A DNA stretch of 64,000 nucleotides from Chitinophaga varians (GCF_014529945.1 NZ_JACVFB010000004.1:728756-792755); one strand, 5' to 3'; positions 26,646-36,665 are shown, counted from the stretch's first letter. Numbers and translations are program-made. Notes: generated by a model from the letters alone, not told the origin.

Positions 26646-27941
26646 TCAGGCCAAAGGAAATGAGAGAAAAAACGAGCAGCCCTTGTCAGGATTGTTCTGG
26701 AACCATATGCGGCCATGCTGGGCCGCCGTGTATTCGCTGCACAGATACAGCCCCAGCCCGATGCCTTTTTCATTGCCGGTGCCAAAGGTGGAGCGGGCTT
26801 TCAGAGAGAAAATTTCCGGCACCCGCTTGGGGTCGATGCCAGTTCCGGTATCCCGAATGGTGATCAGACATTGCTGGTTTTCGGGATGCGCCTCCAGCAT
26901 GATCTGTCCGCCGGGGGCGGTAAACTTAATGGCGTTGCCCACCAGGTTGCGAATGATCAACTGCAACATGTTCAGGTCGGCCATAGCGGTGAGCTGCTTA
27001 TCAATATTGGTGGTGAGGTGCAATCTTTTGTTGGTGATCACCGTGGTGTGTATGTCCAGTACGGGCATCGCGGCCTTGTAAACATTCACCGGCGCCAGAT
27101 GTACGGTCAGTCCCTGCAGCTGGCTCTTGGACCACAGCAGCATGTTGTACAGCATGTCCTGTGTATTGTTGACCATCAGCAGCAGCTCTGCTTCCAGCTG
27201 CAACTTCTGCTCCGGCGGCAGCTGGATGTCTTTCATTAATTCAAGATAAGATTGTATGGACGCCATCGGGCTGCGCAGGTCGTGGGAGATGATGGAAAAC
27301 AGTTTGTTCTTCTCTGTATTCAGCACTTCCAGCACCCTGTTTTTTTCTTCCCCCTGTTGTTTCTCGCGGTTATACGCATTTTTCAGGTAGATAGTACCGA
27401 AGAAGATCACCAGCACGCTGGTGAAGTAGGTGGCAGAAAGGTCCACGATCTTCGATTCATGGTCGGCATACATATTAGGCACCAGCTCCGGGCGATAGTA
27501 CTCGATAAGAATAATAGCCGCCACCAGTAGCAGGTTGAAAACCAGCCATATCACATACTGCCCGCGGGGCGCCACGATCATCACCAGAAAAAAGGTGAGC
27601 GTGAAGGTCATCAGGCTGGCCCCGGAAATACCGGAGCTCACAAAGTATATCCAGGCAAACAGCAAATTGACCAGTACCACGGTAATGGCTATACTGAGCG
27701 CAGAACGGTTTTTAAACCGGGACAGATAATACAGGCCTGCTAATGCCGACAGCAGCAGTCCGAATATAATACCCGTCATTTTGAGGCCGGTGAAATAATT
27801 GAAAGGGACCTGTACAATGCTTACCACCATTGCAATCAGGCACATAGAGTTAAAAATGCGATCTTCCAGGGTTACTTGCTCCGGCGGGCCAACAAGGTAT
27901 AGCAGTTTCTTTTTTAAGTCAATTCTCATAGATGATGGCAT
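26646..27941 (-). CDS. Membrane sensor histidine kinase
   Basis: The 431-aa protein has about six hydrophobic helices in residues 30-190 and a HisKA domain with phospho-acceptor histidine in SIISHDLRSPMASIQSYLELM. The HATPase domain shows LIIRNLVGNAIKFTAPGGQI, IRDTGTGIDP and GIGLGLYLCSEYTAAQHGRI. No large extracellular sensor is visible, so the membrane domain itself may sense the signal. No response regulator is adjacent, which makes it an orphan kinase here. An alternative start lies at 27929. Confidence 0.92.
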   Translation of the reverse strand: MPSSMRIDLKKKLLYLVGPPEQVTLEDRIFNSMCLIAMVVSIVQVPFNYFTGLKMTGIIFGLLLSALAGLYYLSRFKNRSALSIAITVVLVNLLFAWIYFVSSGISGASLMTFTLTFFLVMIVAPRGQYVIWLVFNLLLVAAIILIEYYRPELVPNMYADHESKIVDLSATYFTSVLVIFFGTIYLKNAYNREKQQGEEKNRVLEVLNTEKNKLFSIISHDLRSPMASIQSYLELMKDIQLPPEQKLQLEAELLLMVNNTQDMLYNMLLWSKSQLQGLTVHLAPVNVYKAAMPVLDIHTTVITNKRLHLTTNIDKQLTAMADLNMLQLIIRNLVGNAIKFTAPGGQIMLEAHPENQQCLITIRDTGTGIDPKRVPEIFSLKARSTFGTGNEKGIGLGLYLCSEYTAAQHGRIWFQNNPDKGCSFFLSFPLA

Positions 27942-28104
27942 ATGGCAAAACTAAAAATAAATAGCAGGAATGGAATTGGTCTACCTCAAATCTCCAAACT
28001 GGACTAATTAAAAATAGCAGCTTAATGTGAAATTTACATACTAAAAAGCGTACCATATTTTTAAAAGGGTTCAACGAATCACTTAAAGAAACTAAGAAAG
28101 GAGC

Positions 28105-29316
28105 ATGTTATCGAAGATTACGCAAACCTACCGGTCTTCATTTAGTGGACTAAGCAGGGAGACCTGGCTACTGAGCCTGGTGATATTGATTAACCGTACA
28201 GGGACCATGGTGGCACCGTTTCTGAGTATCTATCTGACGAAGAACCTGCACCGCGACATTGCCGACGCCGGCCTTATTATCACCTTGTTTGGGGTAGGTG
28301 CTGTAATGGGCTCGCTGGCCAGCGGCTACTTTATTGATAAACTGGGCTTCCGCGCCGTTCAGATTTTTACTTCCATTACCGGCGGTATATTATTTATCAC
28401 TTTTGGGTATATCACCAATTTTTCCGTCCTCTGTGTGATGACGGTCGTACTGAGTTTTGTGGCAGAAGCCTTCCGGCCTGCCAACGGGGCTGCTATTGCC
28501 GCTTACTCCAGGCCCGAAAATCTTACCCGTTCCTATTCACTCAATCGTTTTGCGATGAACCTTGGCTGGGCGCTCGGTAGTTCCATCGGTGGTATTCTGG
28601 CAGCCATCAACTATCACCTGTTGTTCTGGGTAGAAGGCGGCGTATATATGATCGTCGGCCTGTTGATCCTCTTTTTATTGCCGGCTTATAAAGGCGCGCC
28701 GCGCGCTACTACGGTCAAAGATGTTACGCACGACCTTCCCATCTGGAAAGATCCTTTCCTGTTTCGTTTCCTGATCTGGGTCACGATATATACGGCTTCT
28801 TTTGGCCTCATTTTCCGCCTCGTGCCCATCTATTGGAAAAACGACTGGCATATCAATGAGTCGTTGATAGGCCTGTTGCTGGGCGTGAACGGAGTGATCA
28901 TCGCCTTGTTTGAAATGGTGCTGGTGAGGCGCTGGGAGAACCGTAAATCATCCCTGTATTATATTGTAGGGGGTGTGGTGGTCACCGCTATCGGCTATTT
29001 CTTTTTCCTGGTGCCGCCGGTGGTGCCGATCGTATTTGCTTTCCTGGGCGTGGTATTTTTTACCGTCGGGGAGATGATGGCCTTTCCTTTTATCAACGCG
29101 GTGATCATGGGCCGCTCCAACGATACCAACAGAGGACGTTATGCGGCAGCTTATGCATTGACCTGGTCCGTTGCACAGGTGATAGGACCGGGTGGTGGCG
29201 CGCTGGTGGCAGAACGTTGGGGCTTTGTGATGTTGTGGTCTATCCTGATAGTGGTTTGTGCTATCTGTGCAATTGGGTTGTGGCGCCTGTCGGCGAAAAA
29301 GGCCGTGGCAGCTTGA
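28105..29316 (+). CDS. MFS transporter
   Basis: A 403-aa, 12-helix major facilitator protein similar to drug or metabolite exporters (LVILINRTGTMVAPFLSIYLTKNLHRDIADAGLIITLFGVGAVMGS, then FIDKLGFRAVQ as the loop 2-3 motif). It has a rare clear Shine-Dalgarno-like AAGGAG just before the ATG. It stands alone between two sensor kinases. Substrate unknown. Confidence 0.88.
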   Translation: MLSKITQTYRSSFSGLSRETWLLSLVILINRTGTMVAPFLSIYLTKNLHRDIADAGLIITLFGVGAVMGSLASGYFIDKLGFRAVQIFTSITGGILFITFGYITNFSVLCVMTVVLSFVAEAFRPANGAAIAAYSRPENLTRSYSLNRFAMNLGWALGSSIGGILAAINYHLLFWVEGGVYMIVGLLILFLLPAYKGAPRATTVKDVTHDLPIWKDPFLFRFLIWVTIYTASFGLIFRLVPIYWKNDWHINESLIGLLLGVNGVIIALFEMVLVRRWENRKSSLYYIVGGVVVTAIGYFFFLVPPVVPIVFAFLGVVFFTVGEMMAFPFINAVIMGRSNDTNRGRYAAAYALTWSVAQVIGPGGGALVAERWGFVMLWSILIVVCAICAIGLWRLSAKKAVAA

Positions 29317-29389
29317 TCCGTAACCATTTCGTGTGAGTGGCACCATTTAAATCCTTATATTTATAGCGGATTTAAATGAAATATCGCTG

Positions 29390-32300
29390 ATGGCCATTGT
29401 TGATACAGTTAATGCAGACAGATATCCTTTTCTGGCTGGTGGAGGTGAAACCGGCGCCCTGATCCGTAACTATCCCTGGGAAAAAACTTCGATAGGTGCG
29501 GCTGACAAATGGCCACAAAGTTTGAAGACCTGCCTGAGGATCATCCTCACTTCCAGTCAGCCCATGTTTGTATGGTGGGGCCCTGAACTGCTCAATTTTT
29601 ACAATGATGCTTACCGTGCTATCGTTGGCGGCAAACATCCGGCCTGCCTCGGACAGCCGGCCCATACGGTGTGGTCGGAGATCTGGGACCAGATCACGCC
29701 CCGCGTGGAGCAGTGCCTGAGCAACAATGAAGGTACCTACGACGAAGCCCTGTTGCTGATCATGGAACGCAACGGTTATCCGGAAGAAACCTACTACACT
29801 TTTTCGTATAGCCCTATTCCCGGCGACAATGGCGTGCCGGAAGGCATCCTGTGCGCCAATACCGATGATACTGACCGTATCGTGTCTGCCCGTCAGATAC
29901 GTACGCTGAAAGACCTCGCACGGTTTAACCTCAACAGTAAACGGATACAGGACGTATATACCAACAGCCTCCTCGCTTTGCAGGAGAACGAGTATGATTT
30001 TCCTTTTGCTTTTTTTTATACGAAAGAACACGATATTAATCACCTGAAGGGATATACGGTCAATGATCTGCCGGAGACTATATTCCCCCGTGAGATCAAT
30101 AGTGCCGATGAAACACTGGTCTGGCCCCTGGCAGATGCCCTTCGGCTCAACAGGCCTGTGCTGGTGGAACACCTGCGGAGTAAGACAGGCCCTCTGCCTG
30201 CCGGTGAGTGGAAACTGCCGCCAGACAAGGCGTTGGTAGTGCCGGTATTGCACAACAACTCCGGGGCGCCCTACGGGTTGCTGGTCATCGGCCTGAATCC
30301 TCACCGCCAGCTCGATGAAAAGTACCAGGCTTTTTTCCAGCTGGTGGCCGATCATATAGGCGCCGCTATTGCCAGTACCAAGGCTTATGAAGAAGAACAG
30401 CAACGCGCCAACTCCCTGATGGAGATAGACCGGGCCAAAACTATTTTCTTCAGTAATATCAGCCATGAATTCAGGACGCCGCTGTCGCTCATGCTGGGAC
30501 CGCTGGAAGATATGCTGGGCAGGGCAGATCAGCTGCCCGCCGGTATGAAGGAAGAGCTGCAACTGGCGCAGCGCAACACACGGCGCCTGCTGAAGCTGGT
30601 CAACTCCCTGCTGGATTTCTCCAGTATTGAAGCGGGCAGGATGCACGCCAGCTATAGTCCTGTGGACATGGTATCGCTCACCCGTGACCTGGTCAGCAAC
30701 TTTGAACCGGCCATCCGCAAAGCCGGCGTTACGCTGGTAACAGCCTATGAGCAACTTTCGCAGCCGGTGTATGTGGACCGGGACATGTGGGAGAAGATCG
30801 TGCTGAACCTCGTTTCCAATGCTTTTAAATATACCCTGGAAGGAAAGATTACGGTCCGCCTGCAGGAACATACCGACCATATCTCGCTGACAGTGGAAGA
30901 TACCGGCGTGGGTATTCCACCGGAGGAAGTGCCGCATCTTTTTGAACGTTTTCACCGGGTGTACAATAAAAATGGCCGGAGCCAGGAAGGTACCGGTATC
31001 GGCCTTTCGCTGGTGAATGAGCTGGTAAAGCTCCATGGTGGCTTGATAGCGGTCAGCAGCCAGGAAGGCGGGGGGACTGTCTTTACCATCCGTCTGCCAT
31101 TGGGCCATGCCCATCTGCCGGCAGATAAAGTCACCCATCAGGCGGACCATACCGGTTCTGATAGCCGCCACGCCTTTGTGGAAGAGGCTTCCCGCTGGGA
31201 CGACCCGGTGCTCTGGCAGGCAGCGCATCACGAAGGAAAGCCCTATGTGCTGCTGGCCGATGATAATGCAGACATGCGGGAATACATCCGGAAACTGCTT
31301 GGCGACCGTTATGACGTAGACGCCGTCAGAGACGGCGCTGCTGCATTGGAAGCCATTGCACGCCGTTTGCCCGATCTGGTGATCAGCGACGTAATGATGC
31401 CGCTTATAGATGGCTTCGCTCTGGTGAAACTGCTCAAACAAAATCCCTCCACCATGCACCTGCCGGTACTGTTGTTATCTGCCAGGGCCGGTGAGGAAGC
31501 AACCGTGGAAGGGCTGGCAGCCGGCGCAGACGACTATCTGGCCAAACCTTTCTCTTCCCGCGAACTGATGTCCCGCGTGGATGCCAATATCAATACGGCA
31601 AAAGCCCGGAACTATGTGGCCAGCCAGCTGCGTGACCTGTTCCGGCAGGCGCCCGCAGCCATTCTGCTGCTGCATGGGCCAGACCACATCGTGGAACTGG
31701 CCAACAACCGTTATCTCGAAACGGTCGGCATGGAGGAAAACGAAATGATAGGGAAATCACTGCTGGACGTGGTGCCCGCATTAAATAACAAAGGATACCG
31801 CGAAACACTGGACAAGGTGTTGCATACCGGCGAACCTTATGAAAGCAAAGCGCAGGAATTAACGTTTATCCGTCAGCGTAATCACATCAAACAATATTTT
31901 AATTATGTGTTACATCCTGTACGGGACTATAACGGCGGTATTACCGGCATCATGATGGTGGCCGTAGAGGTGACGGAACAGGTATATGCGCTGCGAAGAG
32001 CGGAGAACAGCGAACGGTACTATCGTCATCTGTTACAGGGGCTGCCCGCAGCGGTCTACACCTGCGACATAGAAGGGCGCATCCTCTGGTACAATGAGGC
32101 GGCCGAGGCCTTATGGGGCCGTACGCCTGTTATCGGAAAAGATATGTGGTGCGGTTCCTGGAAAATTTTTGACATCGATGGCGTTACGCCTGTGCCACTG
32201 GACACTTGTCCGATGGCCAAAGCATTGCAGACAGGGGAAGCCATCCGCGATACGGAGATCATCGTGGAAAGACCGGATGGCACCCGCCGCCATGTGCAGC

Positions 32301-33583
32301 CATACCCCGACCCTATCTTCGATGAGCAGGGACGTGTAACCGGCGCCGTTAATATGCTGATTGACATCACCGAACTAAGAGCGGCAGAGATACACATGGC
32401 CCGGCTGGCCGCTATCGTGCAGGGGTCTGACGATGCTATCATCAGCAAAACCCTCGATGGTATCATCACCACCTGGAACCCCGGCGCGGAAAAACTCTTT
32501 GGTTACACCAGCGAAGAAGCCATCGGACAATCAATTATGCTCCTGATACCGGAAGAGCGTGCACAGGAAGAGCAGGAAATAGTGGACCGGCTGAGGAAAG
32601 GACTGGTGGTGGACCACTTTGAAACCAAACGCAGGACCAAAGATGGTCGCCTGCTGGACATCTCCCTGACCGTATCTCCGCTGAGAGATACACAGGGACG
32701 TATTGTAGGAGCGTCTAAAATAGCACGTGATATCACAGAACAGAAAAAACTGTTCTCCGCCCTGCAGGAAAGCGAAGCCCGTTACATGCAGGTGGCGCAG
32801 GAAATGGAGGAAATTGTGGCACAACGTACGCTCGAACTTACTGAAGCTAATTACTATCTCGAGAAATCCAATAAAGAACTGGAACAGTTTGCGTTTGTGA
32901 CCAGCCACGACCTGCAGGAGCCGCTGCGTAAAATCCATACGTTCGCCGGCCTGCTGAGCGATTCCACCCAGGGTATGCTCAGCGATACCGGCAAACTATA
33001 TGTGGAAAAGATGATGATCAGCGCCCGGCGCATGTCGCAGCTGATACATGACTTATTGAATTTCTCCCGCCTCAATCGTTCCGATGATCCATTTGTATCC
33101 ACTGATCTCAATGAGGTGATGATGCATGTGCTCAACGATTTTGAAGTGACGGTGGGGCAGAAAAAAGCTTCGGTGACCATTGATCCCCTGCCAGTGATAC
33201 CGGCCATACCGTTGCAGATGAACCAGCTGCTGTACAACCTCTTGGGCAATGCACTGAAGTTCACCGCAGAAGACCGTGACCCGGAAATCCATGTCAGCGC
33301 ACGATTGCTGACGCCGGCCGACTTTACCGTTTATCCTGAACTGGATATTAACCGCAGTTATTATGAGATCTCGGTAAAAGATAATGGCATCGGCTTCAAT
33401 CAGGTATATGAAGACAAGATCTTTCAGATTTTCCAGCGCCTCAATAACCGCGCTGCCTATGAAGGCACTGGTATCGGGCTGGCCCTGTGTAACAAGATTG
33501 CCATTAATCATAAGGGTTGTATCCGCGCATTAGGCGTTCCCGGTGAGGGCGCCGTCTTTAACGTTGTTTTGCCTGCCATGTAA
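29390..33583 (+). CDS. Hybrid sensor histidine kinase with two kinase cores
   Basis: A 1397-aa soluble multidomain kinase. In order: an N-terminal PAS/GAF-like input region (residues 20-340), HisKA with FFSNISHEFRTPLSLML (histidine near 359), HATPase with GTGIGLSLVNELVKLHGG, a receiver domain with LVISDVMMPLIDG (aspartate near 667), three PAS domains (about 750-1130), and a second HisKA (FAFVTSHDLQEPLRK, histidine near 1173) with HATPase (GTGIGLALCNKIAINHKG). There are no membrane helices, so it senses cytoplasmic signals such as redox or a ligand. No DNA-binding output is present. Confidence 0.93.
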   Translation: MAIVDTVNADRYPFLAGGGETGALIRNYPWEKTSIGAADKWPQSLKTCLRIILTSSQPMFVWWGPELLNFYNDAYRAIVGGKHPACLGQPAHTVWSEIWDQITPRVEQCLSNNEGTYDEALLLIMERNGYPEETYYTFSYSPIPGDNGVPEGILCANTDDTDRIVSARQIRTLKDLARFNLNSKRIQDVYTNSLLALQENEYDFPFAFFYTKEHDINHLKGYTVNDLPETIFPREINSADETLVWPLADALRLNRPVLVEHLRSKTGPLPAGEWKLPPDKALVVPVLHNNSGAPYGLLVIGLNPHRQLDEKYQAFFQLVADHIGAAIASTKAYEEEQQRANSLMEIDRAKTIFFSNISHEFRTPLSLMLGPLEDMLGRADQLPAGMKEELQLAQRNTRRLLKLVNSLLDFSSIEAGRMHASYSPVDMVSLTRDLVSNFEPAIRKAGVTLVTAYEQLSQPVYVDRDMWEKIVLNLVSNAFKYTLEGKITVRLQEHTDHISLTVEDTGVGIPPEEVPHLFERFHRVYNKNGRSQEGTGIGLSLVNELVKLHGGLIAVSSQEGGGTVFTIRLPLGHAHLPADKVTHQADHTGSDSRHAFVEEASRWDDPVLWQAAHHEGKPYVLLADDNADMREYIRKLLGDRYDVDAVRDGAAALEAIARRLPDLVISDVMMPLIDGFALVKLLKQNPSTMHLPVLLLSARAGEEATVEGLAAGADDYLAKPFSSRELMSRVDANINTAKARNYVASQLRDLFRQAPAAILLLHGPDHIVELANNRYLETVGMEENEMIGKSLLDVVPALNNKGYRETLDKVLHTGEPYESKAQELTFIRQRNHIKQYFNYVLHPVRDYNGGITGIMMVAVEVTEQVYALRRAENSERYYRHLLQGLPAAVYTCDIEGRILWYNEAAEALWGRTPVIGKDMWCGSWKIFDIDGVTPVPLDTCPMAKALQTGEAIRDTEIIVERPDGTRRHVQPYPDPIFDEQGRVTGAVNMLIDITELRAAEIHMARLAAIVQGSDDAIISKTLDGIITTWNPGAEKLFGYTSEEAIGQSIMLLIPEERAQEEQEIVDRLRKGLVVDHFETKRRTKDGRLLDISLTVSPLRDTQGRIVGASKIARDITEQKKLFSALQESEARYMQVAQEMEEIVAQRTLELTEANYYLEKSNKELEQFAFVTSHDLQEPLRKIHTFAGLLSDSTQGMLSDTGKLYVEKMMISARRMSQLIHDLLNFSRLNRSDDPFVSTDLNEVMMHVLNDFEVTVGQKKASVTIDPLPVIPAIPLQMNQLLYNLLGNALKFTAEDRDPEIHVSARLLTPADFTVYPELDINRSYYEISVKDNGIGFNQVYEDKIFQIFQRLNNRAAYEGTGIGLALCNKIAINHKGCIRALGVPGEGAVFNVVLPAM

Positions 33584-33680
33584 ATATTAACCCAGCCTCC
33601 TTCGATTGGTATTTTTTTTGATCGATGCAGCTGTCCGCCTATTTATCTCTTTTATCGTTGACCAGGTTAATTGCGTATTC

Positions 33681-34154
33681 ATGATTATAAAAGAGCTGCA
33701 TGTGGTGATTGAAACACCCAAAGGGAGCAGTGAAAAATATGATTTCGATCCGGCGTCGCGCTTCTTTGTATTGAGCGAGGCATTGCCTGCCGGCATGATG
33801 TTCCCGTTTGATATGGGTTTTATTCCCGGTACCAGAGCGGAAGATGGGAACCCGCTGAATGTGATGGTATTGTCCGAGTTCAAAACATTTACCGGTTGCA
33901 TGATTAAATGTCGGTTAATCGGCGCTATCAAGGCCGTCATCTATGAGCCTGACGGCGCACAGGTACGGATGGACCGTTATATCGCCGTGCCGTTTTTGTC
34001 AAGGGTTTACAAAGAGCTGGATGTGGTGCCGGATAAACTGGTGCGGGAATTGGAGAGTTTCTTTGTGGCTTACCACGGACTGGAAGGCAGGCTGTTTAAG
34101 CCAGCCGGCTATCTGGACGCGGCTCCTGCCTACGAGCAGATAAAATTCGTTTGA
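33681..34154 (+). CDS. Inorganic pyrophosphatase family protein with altered metal site
   Basis: The ATG at 33681 starts the conserved part (MIIKELHVVIETPKGSSEKYDFD). Length (157 aa) and the ALPAGMMFPFDMGFIPGTRAEDG signature place it in the soluble family I pyrophosphatases. The metal-ligand motif EDGDPxD reads EDGNPLN, so two of the usual aspartates are asparagine (N57, N60), and the conserved tyrosine of the DYGFIPG motif is methionine. It is probably an inactive or repurposed paralog. It is directly followed (1 base) by the DUF421 gene. Confidence 0.82.
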   Translation: MIIKELHVVIETPKGSSEKYDFDPASRFFVLSEALPAGMMFPFDMGFIPGTRAEDGNPLNVMVLSEFKTFTGCMIKCRLIGAIKAVIYEPDGAQVRMDRYIAVPFLSRVYKELDVVPDKLVRELESFFVAYHGLEGRLFKPAGYLDAAPAYEQIKFV

Positions 34155-34155
34155 T

Positions 34156-34650
34156 ATGGATATCACTGATGTCTTGTGGGGCAACGGAGAGCAACTGGAC
34201 CTGTTGCAGATGTCTGTCCGGGCCAGTTGTATGTTCTTCATCGCCTTCCTGCTGATCAGGCTGGGCGGTATGCGGATCTTCGGCAAACGTTCCCCGTTTG
34301 ATATGATCATTATCATTATGCTGGGTGCCATTCTCGCCAGGGGAGTAGTGGGGGCATCGCCCTTCTGGTCAACGGTAGCGGCGTCCACCATGATGGTGGT
34401 CATCAATCGTTTGGTGGCATGGTTATGCACCACCAGTGACACCGCCAATGACGTCATAAAAGGAAAACATCTGCTACTCTGCGAAAATGGACAGATTCAC
34501 TGGGACAATATGAAAGTGGCTTCTTTAAGTAAATCAGATCTGATGGAAAGTCTCAGGCTCGAGACAAAACAGGACTCACTGGAAAAGATAGAGAAGGCGT
34601 ATATGGAAACGAACGGAAGAATCAGTTTCCTGCTGAAGAAGACTATTTAA
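34156..34650 (+). CDS. DUF421 / YetF-type membrane protein
   Basis: A 164-aa protein with two or three N-terminal membrane helices, the family motif RLGGMRIFGKRSPFDMIIIIMLGAILARGV and a small C-terminal cytoplasmic domain (VIKGKHLLLCENGQIHWDNM). YetF-like proteins are conserved in many bacteria and linked to stress and spore membranes, but the biochemical role is unclear. It is one base downstream of the pyrophosphatase homolog and its last 8 bases overlap the end of the convergent receiver gene. Confidence 0.85.
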   Translation: MDITDVLWGNGEQLDLLQMSVRASCMFFIAFLLIRLGGMRIFGKRSPFDMIIIIMLGAILARGVVGASPFWSTVAASTMMVVINRLVAWLCTTSDTANDVIKGKHLLLCENGQIHWDNMKVASLSKSDLMESLRLETKQDSLEKIEKAYMETNGRISFLLKKTI

Positions 34651-35050
34651 AACATTTGTGCCATTTTTCTTCCAGCACATCTTTCAAAATACGACAAAGG
34701 GCATCAAACGAATCGGGCTTGGTGAGAAACAGACGGGCGCCCAGCGCCATGGATTCCTGCACATCTTCCACCATGTCGGAAGTGCTGAGGATCACCACTT
34801 TGGTGATGCTTCTGTGAATGAGTTTCCCCAATTCCCGCAAACATTCCTTGCCGTTCATCATCGGCATGTTCATGTCCAGAAAAATATAATCCGGATTGAC
34901 AATCTTCCTGGTGAAAAGCATATCAATTGCCTGGATACCGCTTTCGCAGTAGTGGGTCTCCACATCGGGCGAGACTTTTTTGATGGCTTCACTGAAGAAA
35001 ATCCTGTCATCAGCGTCGTCATCGATGACCAGGAGGGTGTGTGGCTTCAT
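34643..35050 (-). CDS. Single-domain response regulator (CheY-like)
   Basis: The 135-aa receiver domain has the acidic pair in LLVIDDDADD, the phospho-acceptor D59 in YIFLDMNMP, the ILST threonine/serine site and K111 in LFLTKPDSF. It has no output domain. Small receivers like this commonly shuttle phosphate from hybrid kinases in Bacteroidota. The kinase with two cores at 29390 is the nearest candidate partner, by position only. Confidence 0.93.
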   Translation of the reverse strand: MKPHTLLVIDDDADDRIFFSEAIKKVSPDVETHYCESGIQAIDMLFTRKIVNPDYIFLDMNMPMMNGKECLRELGKLIHRSITKVVILSTSDMVEDVQESMALGARLFLTKPDSFDALCRILKDVLEEKWHKCFK

Positions 35051-35247
35051 ACAATATGGTTAATTCAGGTTTACAAATGAAAAATTCCAATCTAAATTTC
35101 TCAGTTTGATGTTTTCATAGGGTTATAAATATCGGTCAATAAAAAGATAAAATCAAATAATAATATAAGTAATATATTGTTGTGACAGCTAAAGCGCATT
35201 GGAGTTTTATTTGCAGGGATAATAAGGAATCCTGTAAATAATATCTT

Positions 35248-36555
35248 ATGAAGATCTCTTATGGTTTGTTGTTGTTATTAACAGCCTGTCATGCGGCAAA
35301 ACTTAACCCGGGTTCCTACGGTGGTTCGGCCACCACCCAAGGGTATCAGGCCGATTCACTGGCAGCGCCTTACGCTACGCCTTCCGTCACCAATTACAGC
35401 AGGGTGATCGGGTGGGCAAGCGGTCAGACACCGATTGCCCCCGCTGGCTTTACGGTAACACGTTTTGCGGATGGACTCGACCATCCCCGATGGCTATACG
35501 TAGCAGACAATGGCGATGTATTGGTGGCGGAGGCCAATACGGAACTCAAAGGCATCAAAAAAGTAGGCGCTAAAATCTCCCGCAAAATCAAAACACAACA
35601 TTACGGTAAAAGTGCTGACCGTATCATCCTGTTGCGTGACAGCAATAAAGATGGCTACGCAGAGCAGCATTACGTGCTCAAAAATGACCTCCATCAGCCT
35701 TTTGGTATGCTGATAGCTGATGGCCATTTTTATGTGGGAAATACAGATGCCCTGATGCGTTTTTCTTATCACGCAGGAGATACGATGATCAGCGACAGCG
35801 GTGTTAAATTGTTGTCGTTGCCGGCAGGGGAACACAACCGCCACTGGACACGTTCTTTGCTGCCAGACCCGTCGGGAAAGAAGCTGTACATCGGTGTGGG
35901 CTCTGGTACCAATGTCGCCGAAAAAGGGCTGGACAATGAAGTGCGCCGCGCTTGTATACTGGAGGTGAATATGGATGGGAGTGGTGAACGAATTTATGCG
36001 TCAGGGCTGCGAAACCCGGTAGGCATGGACTGGGTACCGGGTACCGGTCGGTTGTGGGCGGCTGTCAACGAGCGCGACGAGCTGGGGGATGAACTGGTAC
36101 CGGATTACCTGACGGCAGTGCAGCCGGGAGGGTTCTACGGCTGGCCTTTCTATTACTATGGGTCTCATCCGGAGCCCCGCATGGAAAAGGAGATGGCCAG
36201 GGCGCCCAAACAGCCGGTGATCACACCGGATGTGCCGCTGGGTTCTCATACCGCTTCGCTGGGACTGTTATTCTACCGGGGTAAAACCTTTCCGTCAAGA
36301 TACCATGAGGGCGCATTTATTACGCAACATGGCTCCTGGAACCGCTCCATTATCTCCGGTTACAAGGTGGTTTTTGTTCCATTCCGCAACGGCCGCCCTG
36401 TCGGACCGCCGGAAGATTTTCTCACGGGGTTTGTGGCGAATCAGACCCAAAGTGAGGTACACGGCAGGCCGGTAGGGATCGCCACACTGGCCGATGGTGA
36501 TTTACTGATTACAGATGATGTGAGTAATGTGATCTGGCGGGTGCACCATCAATAA
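35248..36555 (+). CDS. PQQ-dependent sugar dehydrogenase-like lipoprotein (sorbosone dehydrogenase type)
   Basis: The 435-aa protein has a lipobox leader (MKISYGLLLLLTACHAA) and a beta-propeller with VTRFADGLDHPRWLYVADNGDVLVAEAN, SGLRNPVGMDWVPGTGRLWAAVNERDELGDELVPDYLT, PGGFYGWPFYYYG and ITQHGSWNRS, matching the L-sorbosone dehydrogenase group. It is probably anchored in the periplasm or at the surface and oxidises a sugar or aldehyde. Unlike the relative at 10873 it has no cytochrome domain. It is a single gene, separated from the convergent GH8 gene by a strong terminator. Confidence 0.87.
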   Translation: MKISYGLLLLLTACHAAKLNPGSYGGSATTQGYQADSLAAPYATPSVTNYSRVIGWASGQTPIAPAGFTVTRFADGLDHPRWLYVADNGDVLVAEANTELKGIKKVGAKISRKIKTQHYGKSADRIILLRDSNKDGYAEQHYVLKNDLHQPFGMLIADGHFYVGNTDALMRFSYHAGDTMISDSGVKLLSLPAGEHNRHWTRSLLPDPSGKKLYIGVGSGTNVAEKGLDNEVRRACILEVNMDGSGERIYASGLRNPVGMDWVPGTGRLWAAVNERDELGDELVPDYLTAVQPGGFYGWPFYYYGSHPEPRMEKEMARAPKQPVITPDVPLGSHTASLGLLFYRGKTFPSRYHEGAFITQHGSWNRSIISGYKVVFVPFRNGRPVGPPEDFLTGFVANQTQSEVHGRPVGIATLADGDLLITDDVSNVIWRVHHQ

Positions 36556-36570
36556 TTTGATCATTTAGCT

Positions 36571-36645
36571 ATTTGGTTATTTGATGATTAAAAAAATGCA
36601 GCGGATGATCTCCGCTGCATTTTTTTAATCATCAAATAACCAAAT
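36571..36645. terminator. Bidirectional terminator, perfect 35-bp inverted repeat
   Basis: Arms 36571-36605 and 36611-36645 are perfectly complementary around the loop TGATC. The core stem AATGCAGCGGA / TCCGCTGCATT is flanked by A7 and T7, so it can stop transcription from both the dehydrogenase gene and the GH8 gene. The arms extend well beyond what a terminator needs, with TTTGGTTATTTGATGATT on the outside. Confidence 0.9.
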
Positions 36646-36665
36646 GAAAAAATATCAACATGGCA

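Noticed and set aside
29372..31459. 695-codon open frame on the minus strand
   Set aside because: It lies wholly antisense to the hybrid kinase, whose domains are unmistakable. The antisense translation has no recognisable domain and follows from the codon bias of the real gene.
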